A stretch of DNA of 64,000 nt, from NCBI RefSeq assembly GCF_025666195.1, contig NZ_CP102592.1:3906001-3970000 (forward strand), in the 5' to 3' direction. The stretch comes from Xanthomonas sp. CFBP 8443 (GTDB lineage Bacteria > Pseudomonadota > Gammaproteobacteria > Xanthomonadales > Xanthomonadaceae). This document shows, piece after piece, positions 9,302 to 17,674 of this stretch. A model generated the notes under the pieces. That model was not told where the DNA came from. It saw only the letters and a list, made by a program, of their open reading frames with translations, and made no database searches. The translations under genes and the position numbers were made by a program. The first letter of the stretch is position 1, and each line of letters opens with the position of its first letter.

Positions 9302-10372
9302 ATGGGCAAACGGCAAGGTCGTGCAGGCTCGGCGGTGACGCTGCTGGATGTGGCGCGGCACGCGGGCGTCTCGCCGATGACCGCTTCGCGCGTGATCAAC
9401 CACCACCCGCGGGTGGGCGCGGCGATGCGCGAGCGCGTCGAGGCCTCGATCAAGACGCTGGGCTACCGGCCCAACCTTGCCGGGCGCTCGTTGCGCACCG
9501 CCAGCCTGGCGCGGATCGGCGTGCTGTACAGCAACCCCAGCGCGGCCTATCTCAACCAGTTCATGCTCGGTATCCTCGAGCAAAGCAGCCTGGACGGCAG
9601 CCAGGTGCTGGTGGAAAAGAGCGACGACATCGGCAGCCAGCGCGCCGCCACCGAGCGCCTGCTCGAAGCCGGCGTGGACGGGGTGATCCTGCCGCCGCCG
9701 CTGTGCGACTCGCAGCAGACCATCGAGGAACTGGACGCGCGGGGCATCCCGGTCGTCGCCGTGGCCACCGGCGCGCCGATGCACGGCGTCAGTTCGGTGC
9801 GCATCGACGACTACCAGGCCGCCTGCGCGATCACCCGCCACCTGATCGAGCTCGGCCACCGCGACATCGGCTTCATCAGTGGCGACCCCAAGCACACCCC
9901 GAGCGCGCTGCGCAGTCGCGCGTTCTTCGACACCATGGCCGCGGCCGGCCTGCCGGTCGCCGCCACGCGCGTGGCCGACGGCCTGTTCACCTACCGCTCC
10001 GGGCTGCTCGCCGCGACCGCGCTGCTGCAAGTCGCGTCGCGCCCGACCGCGATCCTGTGCAGCAACGACGACATGGCCGCCGCCGCGGTGGCCATCGCCT
10101 ACAGCCTGCGCCTGCGCGTGCCCGAGGACCTGTCGGTCGCCGGCTTCGACGATACCCCGGTGGCGACCACGATCTGGCCCGAGCTGACCACCATCCACCA
10201 GCCGGTCACCGCGATGGGCCGCGCCGCGGTCGCGCTGCTGCTCAGCGAGATCCGCCAACGCCGCGACGGCCTGCCCAACCGCGGCGTCCACCAGGTGATG
10301 AAGTACACGCTGGTCACGCGCGGCTCGACCGCGCCGCCGGCAGAGCCGCCGTTGCTGCAGGCAGTGGGCTAG
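9302..10372 (+). CDS. LacI-family transcriptional regulator
   Basis: A 356-aa DNA-binding repressor/activator. The N-terminal helix-turn-helix (about residues 13-40, TLLDVARHAGVSPMTASRVI) and hinge (YRPNLAGRSLRT) lead into a periplasmic-binding-protein-like effector domain (from IGVLYSNPSAAYLNQF to about 335), with the typical FDDTPVATTIWPELTTIHQP segment. Family members sense sugars or related metabolites. The flanking genes (M28 peptidase, carboxylesterase) do not reveal the regulon. Lies 64 bp after the peptidase. Confidence 0.93.
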   Translation: MGKRQGRAGSAVTLLDVARHAGVSPMTASRVINHHPRVGAAMRERVEASIKTLGYRPNLAGRSLRTASLARIGVLYSNPSAAYLNQFMLGILEQSSLDGSQVLVEKSDDIGSQRAATERLLEAGVDGVILPPPLCDSQQTIEELDARGIPVVAVATGAPMHGVSSVRIDDYQAACAITRHLIELGHRDIGFISGDPKHTPSALRSRAFFDTMAAAGLPVAATRVADGLFTYRSGLLAATALLQVASRPTAILCSNDDMAAAAVAIAYSLRLRVPEDLSVAGFDDTPVATTIWPELTTIHQPVTAMGRAAVALLLSEIRQRRDGLPNRGVHQVMKYTLVTRGSTAPPAEPPLLQAVG

Positions 10373-10409
10373 CGCGTTTTCTTCGTTGTGTTTAATCCAC
10401 GGAAGTCGT

Positions 10410-10491
10410 AGGCGCGACTGCAGGTGGCTTCGGGCCATCGGTCGCGATGCGCTTTGCTGGTAAGGCCCGTCGCGACTGAAGTCGCTCCCAC
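10410..10491. repeat. REP pair between regulator and esterase genes
   Basis: The inverted REP copy GTCGCGACTGAAGTCGCTCC (+CAC) at 10469-10491 is complete. A diverged partner begins at about 10410 (GTAGGCGCGACTGCAG). The stretch 10373-10679 (307 bp) between convergent genes holds nothing else recognisable. Confidence 0.75.
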
Positions 10492-10679
10492 AAGATTGGT
10501 CGACTGCGATATCCGAGTCAAAAGTGCTCACGGCGCAGTCGACTCCAGTTGTGCAGCGATCCACTTGCACCTGATCGGCACGCATCGCGGTCGGGTCATG
10601 GCACAGCAGCCCGCAGGAAGGGCTGCGGCGGACCGCCCTGACGGCAAGCCGCTACGAGCGGCAGCAGCGGCAGTCTTGG

Positions 10680-12188
10680 CTACGGCAGATCGAGCAGCGC
10701 ACACGCCTCGCGGCGCAAGCCGGTCACCGCGTGCGCGCCGTCCTGATCGAAACGCAGCGAGGCCTGGGTCGGCGCGAACGCGGGCCAGCGCGGCAAGCCG
10801 GCGCTGTTCGGATCGCCACTGCGCGCGAACGCGGCCCAGTAGCGCTGCAGGTTCAGCGGCGGCTGGCCGATCGGCAGGCCCTTGAACACGAACGGCAGTT
10901 CGGCGCTGTGGGTCACGCCGCCGCCGGGCGCGGCCAGGTCGAATTCGTAGTGCCACACCGGCACGCCCTGCCGCGCCTGCGCGCGCGCCACCGCCAGCGC
11001 CGGGCAGCGGAACGTCAGGTCAGTGGCCAGTTGCATCGCCGCGTCGCCGTAGCGCGGATCGGGCGCGGCGGCAGCCGTGCGAGACGGCGCCAGCACCCGT
11101 GCGGCCTCCACCGGATAGTCGCGACGCAGGCGCGCCTCGGCGCCGCCGGCGCCGCCATAGGTCAGTTCCTGCGCCACGCTGCCGAGCAGCAGCGGCACGC
11201 GGTGCTGTGCGCCGGCGGCCAGCATCGCCGCCGGCGCGCGCGGCAGTACATAGCCATCGACGATGGCCTGCAGCCAGACATAGCCGTCGTCGTCCAGCGC
11301 GGGCACGTCGACACTCTGCGCGGCCTGCAGCAAGCGCGCGACCGGCAGCCGCCGCAACGCCGGCAGGCGCTGCGCCGCACCGATCCCGGCGCGCTGCGCG
11401 ATCGCCGCGCCGAGCGCCTCGTTCTCGCCCAGGCTGCGCGGCGGCAGGCCGAAGCCGGCGGTGCCGCTCTGTTCGATCGCCGCGCGGAACAGCCCCTTGG
11501 TCAGCGGCGACAGCTGCAGCAGGCCCACGTCCTGCGCGCCGGCGGACTGGCCGAAGATCGTCACCTGCGAAGGGTCGCCGCCGAAGCGGGCGATGTTGTC
11601 GCGCACCCAGCGCAGCGCCGCGATCTGGTCGAGCAGGGCATAGTTGCCGGAGGCGCGCTGCCCTGACTCGGCGCTCAGCTCGGGCAGCGACAGGAAGCCG
11701 AACACGCCCAGCCGGTACTGCACGGTGACCAGCACCACGTCCTGCTGCACCAGCGAGGACGGCAGGATGTCGGCGCCGCCGGCGACGTTGGCGCCACCGT
11801 GGATCCACACCATCACCGGCCGTTTCGCCGCCGGGTCCAGCCGCGGGGTCTGCACTTCCACGTACAGGCAGTCTTCGCTGGAGCGCTGCGCCAGCGCAGC
11901 GTTCCATCCGATCGCCGGCTGCGCGCAGGTCGGCGCCGGCTGGCTGGCGTCGCGCACGCCGCGCCAGCGTGCCGGCGCCTGCGGCGCACGCCAGCGGCGC
12001 GCGCCGGTCGGGGGCGCGGCGAACGGGATGGCGCGGAACAGCACGCTGCCGTCCGCCTGGATCTGGCCGCGCAGCGTGCCCGCGGGCAAGGTCAGCTGCG
12101 GCGCCGGCCCGGCAGCGACCGTTGCGACCGGCGCAGCGGCGAGCAGCAGGCACGCGTACGCCAGGCAACGCCGCAGTACCGGCGTCAC
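10680..12188 (-). CDS. Secreted type-B carboxylesterase
   Basis: Alpha/beta-hydrolase of the carboxylesterase type B family, 502 aa, exported (signal peptide VTPVLRRCLAYACLLLAAAP). Seen: oxyanion-hole HGG in VMVWIHGGANVAGG, SEDCLYVEVQTP, nucleophile elbow TIFGQSAGAQDV (Ser near 216; GQSAG rather than the commoner GESAG), an acidic triad member in LLGSVAQELTYGG, and His in GVTHSAELPF. Start is GTG at 12188, whose GTGA overlaps the stop of the upstream SpoU methyltransferase; no ATG fits the signal peptide. The substrate is unknown, and the coupling to an RNA methyltransferase is unexpected. Confidence 0.9.
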   Translation of the reverse strand: MTPVLRRCLAYACLLLAAAPVATVAAGPAPQLTLPAGTLRGQIQADGSVLFRAIPFAAPPTGARRWRAPQAPARWRGVRDASQPAPTCAQPAIGWNAALAQRSSEDCLYVEVQTPRLDPAAKRPVMVWIHGGANVAGGADILPSSLVQQDVVLVTVQYRLGVFGFLSLPELSAESGQRASGNYALLDQIAALRWVRDNIARFGGDPSQVTIFGQSAGAQDVGLLQLSPLTKGLFRAAIEQSGTAGFGLPPRSLGENEALGAAIAQRAGIGAAQRLPALRRLPVARLLQAAQSVDVPALDDDGYVWLQAIVDGYVLPRAPAAMLAAGAQHRVPLLLGSVAQELTYGGAGGAEARLRRDYPVEAARVLAPSRTAAAAPDPRYGDAAMQLATDLTFRCPALAVARAQARQGVPVWHYEFDLAAPGGGVTHSAELPFVFKGLPIGQPPLNLQRYWAAFARSGDPNSAGLPRWPAFAPTQASLRFDQDGAHAVTGLRREACALLDLP

Positions 12189-13015
12189 CGCGCCGTACCC
12201 TGCTGCGCGCGCCAGGCGCCGAGCAGCACCGCGGTGGCGGCGGCGACGTTGAGGCTCTCCACCGCGCCGCTGCCGGGGATCGACAGGCGCAGTTCGCAGG
12301 CCTGCGCGAAGGCGCGGTCCATGCCCTCGCTCTCGGCGCCCATCACGTACACCAGGCGCGGCGGCAGCGCCGCGGCGAACACGTCGCCGCCGCCGTCCAC
12401 CAGCGTCGCCGCCAGCGCGAAGCCGGCCGCGCGCACCTGCGCCAGGGCCTGTTCGGTCGGCGGCAGCCGCACCAGCGGCACCGCCTCGGCGCCGCCCTCG
12501 GCCACGCGCGCGGCGGCGCCGGACAGCGCCAGCGTCGCCGTCTCCGGCAGCAGGATCGCGGCGGCGCCGAAATGCGCGGCCGAGCGCAGGATCGCGCCGA
12601 AGTTGTGCGGGTTGCCGACCCCGTCCAGCCACAGCGCCAGCGCCGGGCCCGGGGCCAACGACTGCAGCCAGGCCGCCAGCGGCAACGCGTCCTCGCGCAG
12701 CACGTCGGCGACCACGCCTTCGTGGTGCGCGCTGGCCGCGAGCTTGTTCAGATCGGCCTCGTCCACGATCCGGTAGCCGACGCGATTGGCCGCGCACCAC
12801 TTGAGCAAGGGCTGCAGCGCCGGGATCCGCGCCTCGGCCAGGTACAGCTTGCGGATCGCCTCGGGCCGGCGCGCGTGCACCGCGCGCACCGCGTTGAGCC
12901 CGTACAGGCGCAGTTCGCCGCGATTGGCGTCGGCAGCGCGCGGTGCGGCGGCGACGCGTTCGGGCGGCGCCGGCGGGCGCGGGCCGCGCGGGCTCTTGCC
13001 CCAGGGATTGTTCAT
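12185..13015 (-). CDS. SpoU/TrmH-family RNA 2'-O-methyltransferase
   Basis: A 276-aa SPOUT-class methyltransferase that 2'-O-methylates rRNA or tRNA using SAM. Domain order: short basic linker (MNNPWGKSPRGPRPP), substrate-binding domain (LRLYGLNAVRAVHARRPEAI to about residue 115), then the trefoil-knot domain with motif 1 LDGVGNPHNFGAILRSA, motif 2 LVYVMGAESEGM and motif 3 IPGSGAVESLNVAAATAVLL. It resembles RlmB/TrmH paralogues; the target nucleotide cannot be told. ATG at 13015 is preferred to upstream in-frame codons because those translate into low-complexity Arg/Pro sequence. Its TGA overlaps the GTG of the downstream esterase. Confidence 0.92.
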   Translation of the reverse strand: MNNPWGKSPRGPRPPAPPERVAAAPRAADANRGELRLYGLNAVRAVHARRPEAIRKLYLAEARIPALQPLLKWCAANRVGYRIVDEADLNKLAASAHHEGVVADVLREDALPLAAWLQSLAPGPALALWLDGVGNPHNFGAILRSAAHFGAAAILLPETATLALSGAAARVAEGGAEAVPLVRLPPTEQALAQVRAAGFALAATLVDGGGDVFAAALPPRLVYVMGAESEGMDRAFAQACELRLSIPGSGAVESLNVAAATAVLLGAWRAQQGTAR

Positions 13016-13414
13016 CGCGGCACGCTCGGCCGCGTGGTGCCCGGCGCGCGGACGGCGCACGGGAAAGTAAGGACATGGCACATGGGCAAGGTCTCCTGGA
13101 GCAACGGCAACGCGCCGCATCGGCGCGACCGGGGGATTTTCGCTCATCCCCGGCATCGCCGGTGAAAACCGCTGCACGCATGGCCAAGCGCCCGCGGTCC
13201 GCCTGGCCAGCGCCGGCGCGGCAAGACGCATTGCGGTTACCGGTTTCGGATGCGGCGGCGAGGATTTGCCGCCACACCGATGGCGTTGCCGTCACATCGC
13301 GCGCCGTCGCTCCGCCGGCTGGCGATCCGCGTCAGCGGGCGGAGCAGCTGGCGCGACGCTGCCAGCGCAGTGCCGCGTGCTGGCCCGGTCATGCCTGGGC
13401 ACGGCCTACGCCGA
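13016..13414. other. 399-bp intergenic stretch, no gene seen
   Basis: Between the SpoU methyltransferase start and the symporter stop, both on the minus strand. Open frames here are short and Arg/Ala/Pro-rich, as expected for non-coding GC-rich DNA. It probably holds the promoter of the methyltransferase/esterase pair and the 3' region of the symporter. No clear hairpin with a T run was found. Confidence 0.5.
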
Positions 13415-14929
13415 TCACTCCTTGCGCGGCGCCTGCTGCAGGCGCTCGTGCCACAGGTCGGCGTTCTTGATACCCAGCGGCACCGGATCGAACACCGGGT
13501 CCAGCCCGGCCTTCTTCTGCCGCTCGTAGTCGCGCAACGCCAGCAGCGCCGGCTTCTGCAGGATCAGGATGGCGATGATGTTGAGCCAGGCCATCAGGCC
13601 CACGCCGATGTCGCCCAGCGACCACGCCAGCTTGGCGTCGTGGAACGCGCCGAAGATCACCATGCCCAGGATGCCCAGCCGCAGCACCAGCACGGTCAGC
13701 GGGCGCCGGCGGTTGCCGTTGATGTAGCTGAGGTTGGTCTCGGCCATGTAGTAATAGGCCATGATCGTGGTGAAGGCGAAGAAGAACAGCGCCAGCGCCA
13801 CGAAGCCCGCGCCCCAGCCGGGCAGGATCGCGTCCACCGCGGCCTGCGCGTAGCCCGGGCCTTCCTGCACGCCGCGCAGGCCGGAGAACAGCGGCTCGCC
13901 GCCGCTGGGCGCGTACACGTTGTACTTGCCGGTGGCCAGGATCAGGAACGCGGTCGCGGTGCACACCATCATCGTGTCGAAGTAGATCGCGAACGCCTGC
14001 ACGTAGCCCTGCTTGGCCGGGTGCGAGACCTCGGCCGCCGCGGCGGCGTGCGGACCGGTGCCCTGCCCGGCCTCGTTGGCGTAGATGCCGCGCTTGACCC
14101 CCCACTCCACCGCCAGGCCCAGCAGCGCGCCGAACGCGGCGTGCGCGCCGAACGCGCTGCGGAAGATGAGCGAGAACATCTCCGGCACGCGCTCGGCGTT
14201 GAGCGCCATCACCACCAGTGCCATCAGGATGTAGCCCAGCGCCATGAACGGCACCACGATCTCGGCGAAGTTGGCGATGCGCTTGACCCCGCCGAAGATG
14301 ATCACCGCCAGCAGCAGCGCGACGGTGATGCCGATGCCCAGCTTCAGCGCCTGCGCTGCCGGCAGCCCCATCCACAGCCCGTCGAGCGGGCCGCACAGCG
14401 GGCCGCCGCGGCAGGCGTTGACCACGCTGTCGGCGATCGCGTTGGCCTGCACGCCGGGCATCAGGAAGCCGGTGGCGGCGATGGTGGCGATCGCGAACAG
14501 CAGCGCGTACCACTTCAGGCCCATCGCCTTTTCGATGTAGTAGGCCGGACCGCCGCGGTAGCGGCCGTCGGCGTCCTTGACCTTGTAGATCTGCGCCAGG
14601 GTCGATTCGATGTACGAGGTGGAGGCGCCGAAGAAGCCCATCACCCACATCCAGAAGATCGCGCCCGGCCCGCCGAAGGCGATGGCGGTGGCCACGCCGG
14701 CGATGTTGCCGATGCCGATGCGGCCGGCCATGGACATCGCCAGCGCCTGGAACGAGGACACGCCGGCGTCGGATTTCTGCCCGCCGATGGTCAGCCGCAG
14801 CATCTCGACGAAGCCGCGCACCTGCATGAAGCGGGTGCGGATGGTGAAGTATAGGCCGGCGGCCAGGCACATGAAGATCAGCGCCTTGCTCCAGATCAAG
14901 CCGTTCAATGCTGTGATGATCGATTCCAC
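13415..14929 (-). CDS. Sodium:alanine/glycine symporter (AGCS family)
   Basis: Inner-membrane Na+-coupled importer of small neutral amino acids (alanine or glycine), 504 aa with about 10-11 hydrophobic helices. AGCS signatures: an N-terminal helix MESIITALNGLIWSK, SFQALAMSMAGRIGIGNIAG (the GIGNIAGVATAI signature), PGAIFWMWVMGFFGASTSY, EVGVKRGIYANEAGQGTG-like region (read here as WGVKRGIYANEAGQG) and FAFTTIMAYYYMAETNL. The start ATG at 14929 matches the conserved N terminus. Whether it prefers alanine or glycine is not visible. A GNAT gene lies 88 bp upstream on the same strand. Confidence 0.93.
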   Translation of the reverse strand: MESIITALNGLIWSKALIFMCLAAGLYFTIRTRFMQVRGFVEMLRLTIGGQKSDAGVSSFQALAMSMAGRIGIGNIAGVATAIAFGGPGAIFWMWVMGFFGASTSYIESTLAQIYKVKDADGRYRGGPAYYIEKAMGLKWYALLFAIATIAATGFLMPGVQANAIADSVVNACRGGPLCGPLDGLWMGLPAAQALKLGIGITVALLLAVIIFGGVKRIANFAEIVVPFMALGYILMALVVMALNAERVPEMFSLIFRSAFGAHAAFGALLGLAVEWGVKRGIYANEAGQGTGPHAAAAAEVSHPAKQGYVQAFAIYFDTMMVCTATAFLILATGKYNVYAPSGGEPLFSGLRGVQEGPGYAQAAVDAILPGWGAGFVALALFFFAFTTIMAYYYMAETNLSYINGNRRRPLTVLVLRLGILGMVIFGAFHDAKLAWSLGDIGVGLMAWLNIIAILILQKPALLALRDYERQKKAGLDPVFDPVPLGIKNADLWHERLQQAPRKE

Positions 14930-15017
14930 GCAGTTCCCCGAGGCGCAAGAAGGATGCCCCGGCGACGGGGGCTGGTTCGATTGTGCATGAATCGGCGATG
15001 ACCGCGAAGCGCGGCGT

Positions 15018-15575
15018 TCACCGCGGCACGTGCAGGCGGCCGAACAAGAGCAGGTCGTGCAGCCGTTGCTGCTTGCGCAGCGCGCCGCGGCGCACGCCTT
15101 CGCGCACGAACCCGTTCTTCTCCAGCACCCGCGCCGAGGCCGCGTTGCCGTCCAGCACGCTGGCCTCCACGCGCAACAGCCCGAGCGCGGGAACCGCCCA
15201 GTCCAGGTACGCGGCGACGATCCGCGTCATCCGGCCCTGGCCCCAGTGCTGGCGCCCCAGCCAGTAGCCCAGTTCCGCCGCATGCGCGCGCTCGCCGTGG
15301 CCGGGGCGCAGGGCGATGCCGCCGCAGGCCTCGCCGCCGATCTCGATCGCCAGCACCGGCTGGCTCAGGTCGACCACGTGCCCGCCCAAGAACGCTTCGC
15401 CGTCGGCGCGGGTGTAGGGATGCGGGAAGCGCTCGCTGAGTCCGCGCACCACCTGCGCATCGTCGGCATGGCGCAGCAGCGCATCGAGATCGTCGCGGCG
15501 CCAACGGCGCAGCTGCATGTCGTCCACGCTCAGGCGCAGCTCGCGCCAGGCCGCGGCGCAGGTGTCATCGGGCAT
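15018..15575 (-). CDS. GNAT-family N-acetyltransferase (RimJ/RimL-like)
   Basis: A 185-aa acetyl-CoA-dependent acyltransferase resembling the RimJ/RimL group, which acetylate N-terminal alpha-amino groups or small amines. Seen: MQLRRWRRDDLDALLRHADD at the start, strand AELGYWLGRQHWGQGRMT with the pyrophosphate-binding Q-x-x-G-x-G/A-like loop, and the RimJ-type tail VEASVLDGNAASARVLEKNGF, then REGVRRGALRK. The ATG at 15575 (MPDDTC) is chosen; upstream in-frame codons give low-complexity sequence. Substrate unknown. Confidence 0.88.
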   Translation of the reverse strand: MPDDTCAAAWRELRLSVDDMQLRRWRRDDLDALLRHADDAQVVRGLSERFPHPYTRADGEAFLGGHVVDLSQPVLAIEIGGEACGGIALRPGHGERAHAAELGYWLGRQHWGQGRMTRIVAAYLDWAVPALGLLRVEASVLDGNAASARVLEKNGFVREGVRRGALRKQQRLHDLLLFGRLHVPR

Positions 15576-15791
15576 CAGCGGTCTCTCGTGCGGATGAGCG
15601 GCCGAGCATAACCGGAGCATTGCGTGCCTGTCGGCAGGGCATGTGCGCCGCAGAGGCACCGCCGCGACGTGTCGCAGCGGCGCCTCTCGCCGCTGCCGTC
15701 GCGACTCCGACGCGCGACAGGCCGCCGAAAGGTCTGCGCGCGCTAATGCACTGCGCCCTCCCCTCCCCCGCGATCGTCACGAGCCGTCCCG

Positions 15792-16538
15792 ATGCATCCC
15801 GCGCCCTCCGCCGCTGCCGCACGGATTCCGATCTTCATGTACCACAACATCGCGCAGGCGCCGCCGCAGCTGCAGGTGTACCGCAGCCTGTACGTGGCGC
15901 CGGCGCGCTTCGCCCGGCAGATGCGGCTGCTGCGGCGGCTGGGCTACCGCGGCGTGTCGATGTCCGAAGCCGCGCCGTACCTGCGCGGCGAACGCCGCGG
16001 CCGGATCGCGGTGGTGACACTGGACGACGGCTACGCCGACAACCTGCATGCGGCGCTGCCGGTGCTGCAACGGCTGGGCTTCAGCGCCACCGTCTACGCG
16101 GTCAGCGGCAGCATCGGCCGCCACAACGACTGGGACGCGCAGAAACTCGGCATCGAGAAGCCGCTGATGACCCTGGCCGAACTGCGCCAATGGCGCAGCG
16201 CCGGCATGGAGATCGGCGCGCACACCCGTTCGCATCCGCGCCTGACCGCCTGCAGCGATGCCGCGCTGCGCGAGGAGATCGGCGGCTGCAAGCGCGAACT
16301 GGAGGACCTGCTCGGCGAACCCGTCGCCCAGTTCTGCTATCCGTACGGCGATGTGGACGCGCGCGTCGCCGCGGCGGTGCGCGAGGCCGGCTATGTCGCC
16401 GCGACCAGCACCCGGCGCGGCCGCGCCGTGCCCGGCTCGGACCCCTGGCGCTATCCGCGCATCCAGGTGGCGCGGCACCACCTGCTGCCGCAGTTCGCGC
16501 TGCGCGCGCTGACCGGCTACGAGGACCGGCGCGCATGA
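15792..16538 (+). CDS. Polysaccharide deacetylase (NodB homology domain)
   Basis: A 248-aa carbohydrate esterase family 4 enzyme that removes N- or O-acetyl groups from polysaccharide. NodB motifs: PIFMYHNIA near the start, VVTLDDGYADN (motif 1, catalytic Asp), IGAHTRSHPRLT (motif 2, zinc His pair HxxxH), and CYPYGDVDARV (motif 3). No signal peptide is evident, so it may act in the cytoplasm on lipid-linked precursors. Its TGA overlaps the ATG of the following glycosyltransferase by 4 bases (ATGA), so the two are translationally coupled and probably act on the same surface glycan. Confidence 0.92.
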   Translation: MHPAPSAAAARIPIFMYHNIAQAPPQLQVYRSLYVAPARFARQMRLLRRLGYRGVSMSEAAPYLRGERRGRIAVVTLDDGYADNLHAALPVLQRLGFSATVYAVSGSIGRHNDWDAQKLGIEKPLMTLAELRQWRSAGMEIGAHTRSHPRLTACSDAALREEIGGCKRELEDLLGEPVAQFCYPYGDVDARVAAAVREAGYVAATSTRRGRAVPGSDPWRYPRIQVARHHLLPQFALRALTGYEDRRA

Positions 16539-17656
16539 ACTTCCTGTTCGTCGGCACCAATCCCGAGAACACCGGCGCGGCGACGCATTTCGTGGCCTTG
16601 GCGCAGGCACTGGCCGGCGCCGGCCACCACGTCGAGGTCGTCGCCTGCGCAGGCGGGCTGATCGCCGAGGAACTCGACCGCAGCGGGATCCAGGTGCATT
16701 TCGGCCACTTTCGCAACGCGCTCGATCCGGCTGGCTACGCACCGCTGCTGCGCCTGGCGCGGCGCCTGCGGCCGGATTGGCTGGTCGGCAATTTCGGCAA
16801 GGAGTACTGGCCGTTGCTGCTGGCCGGCCACGCGCTCGGCGTGCGTGTGGCGCTGTTCCGGCATCGCGCGCCGGCGATGCGCGCCTTCTCCGGCTACGCG
16901 ATCCCGCGCCTGGCCGCGCGCTTCTTCGCGGTATCGCGCTATGCGCGGCAGGCCTATCTGCAACGCGGCGTGCCCGAGGCGCTGGTGCAGGTGCTGTACA
17001 ACCCGGTGAACATGGACAGCCTGCGACCGGATCCGCAGCGCGGCCGCCAGGTCCGCGCCATGCTCGGCCTGCCCGAGGAGGCGATCGTGGTCGGCTACAG
17101 CGGCCGCCTGCAGGTCGGCAAGGGCATCTTTCCTCTGATGGAAGCGGTGTCCGCGGCGATGGCGGTCGAACCGGCACTGCATTGCCTGTGGCTGGGCGAC
17201 GGCCCTGATGCGGCGCGCCTGCATGCGCAGAGCAGCGGCCAGGCTACGTCCGCACGGCACCGCTTCGTCGGCTGGGTCAACGACGCCACTCCCTACTACA
17301 ACGCGATGTCGATGCTGGCGTTTCCGTCGCTGGCGCCGGAAACCTTCGGCCGGGTCTCGGTGGAGGCACAGGCCAGCGAAGTGCCGGTGCTGGCCAGCCG
17401 TATCGGCGGCGCGGTGGAGACGCTGGAGGCCGGCGTCAGCGGCGAACTGTTGCCGCCGGGCGACGTGGGCGCCTGGCGCGACGCGATCGTGCGCATGTGC
17501 GATGCGCCGCGGCGCCAGCGCATGGGACAGGCCGGCCGCCAGTTCGTGCAGCGCCACTTCGCCGGGGCGGTGATCGCCGCGCAGTTCGTGCAGGCACTGC
17601 AGGCGCCGCGCCGCGCGCCGCAGCGGCTGGCCCAGGCGCAGCCGGAGCCGCACTGA
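16535..17656 (+). CDS. Family 4 glycosyltransferase
   Basis: A 373-aa GT-B retaining glycosyltransferase (GT4). The N-terminal Rossmann domain opens MNFLFVGTNPENTGAATHF. The C-terminal domain has VVGYSGRLQVGKGIFPLMEA (the G-R-L...K-G signature of GT4), LWLGDGPDAARL, RFVGWVNDATPYYN and the E-x7-E catalytic/nucleotide region ETFGRVSVEAQASEVPVLAS. It starts within the stop of the deacetylase gene (ATGA). Donor and acceptor sugars are unknown. The pair is isolated from any large polysaccharide cluster in this window. It converges with the RND pump gene, with 18 bp between stops. Confidence 0.93.
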   Translation: MNFLFVGTNPENTGAATHFVALAQALAGAGHHVEVVACAGGLIAEELDRSGIQVHFGHFRNALDPAGYAPLLRLARRLRPDWLVGNFGKEYWPLLLAGHALGVRVALFRHRAPAMRAFSGYAIPRLAARFFAVSRYARQAYLQRGVPEALVQVLYNPVNMDSLRPDPQRGRQVRAMLGLPEEAIVVGYSGRLQVGKGIFPLMEAVSAAMAVEPALHCLWLGDGPDAARLHAQSSGQATSARHRFVGWVNDATPYYNAMSMLAFPSLAPETFGRVSVEAQASEVPVLASRIGGAVETLEAGVSGELLPPGDVGAWRDAIVRMCDAPRRQRMGQAGRQFVQRHFAGAVIAAQFVQALQAPRRAPQRLAQAQPEPH

Positions 17657-17674
17657 GCCGCGCCGGCGCCGCGC

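Noticed and set aside
10680..13295. An 871-codon minus-strand frame seeming to fuse with the esterase
   Set aside because: The first 370 codons are out of frame with the SpoU methyltransferase and low complexity; the esterase starts at GTG 12188.
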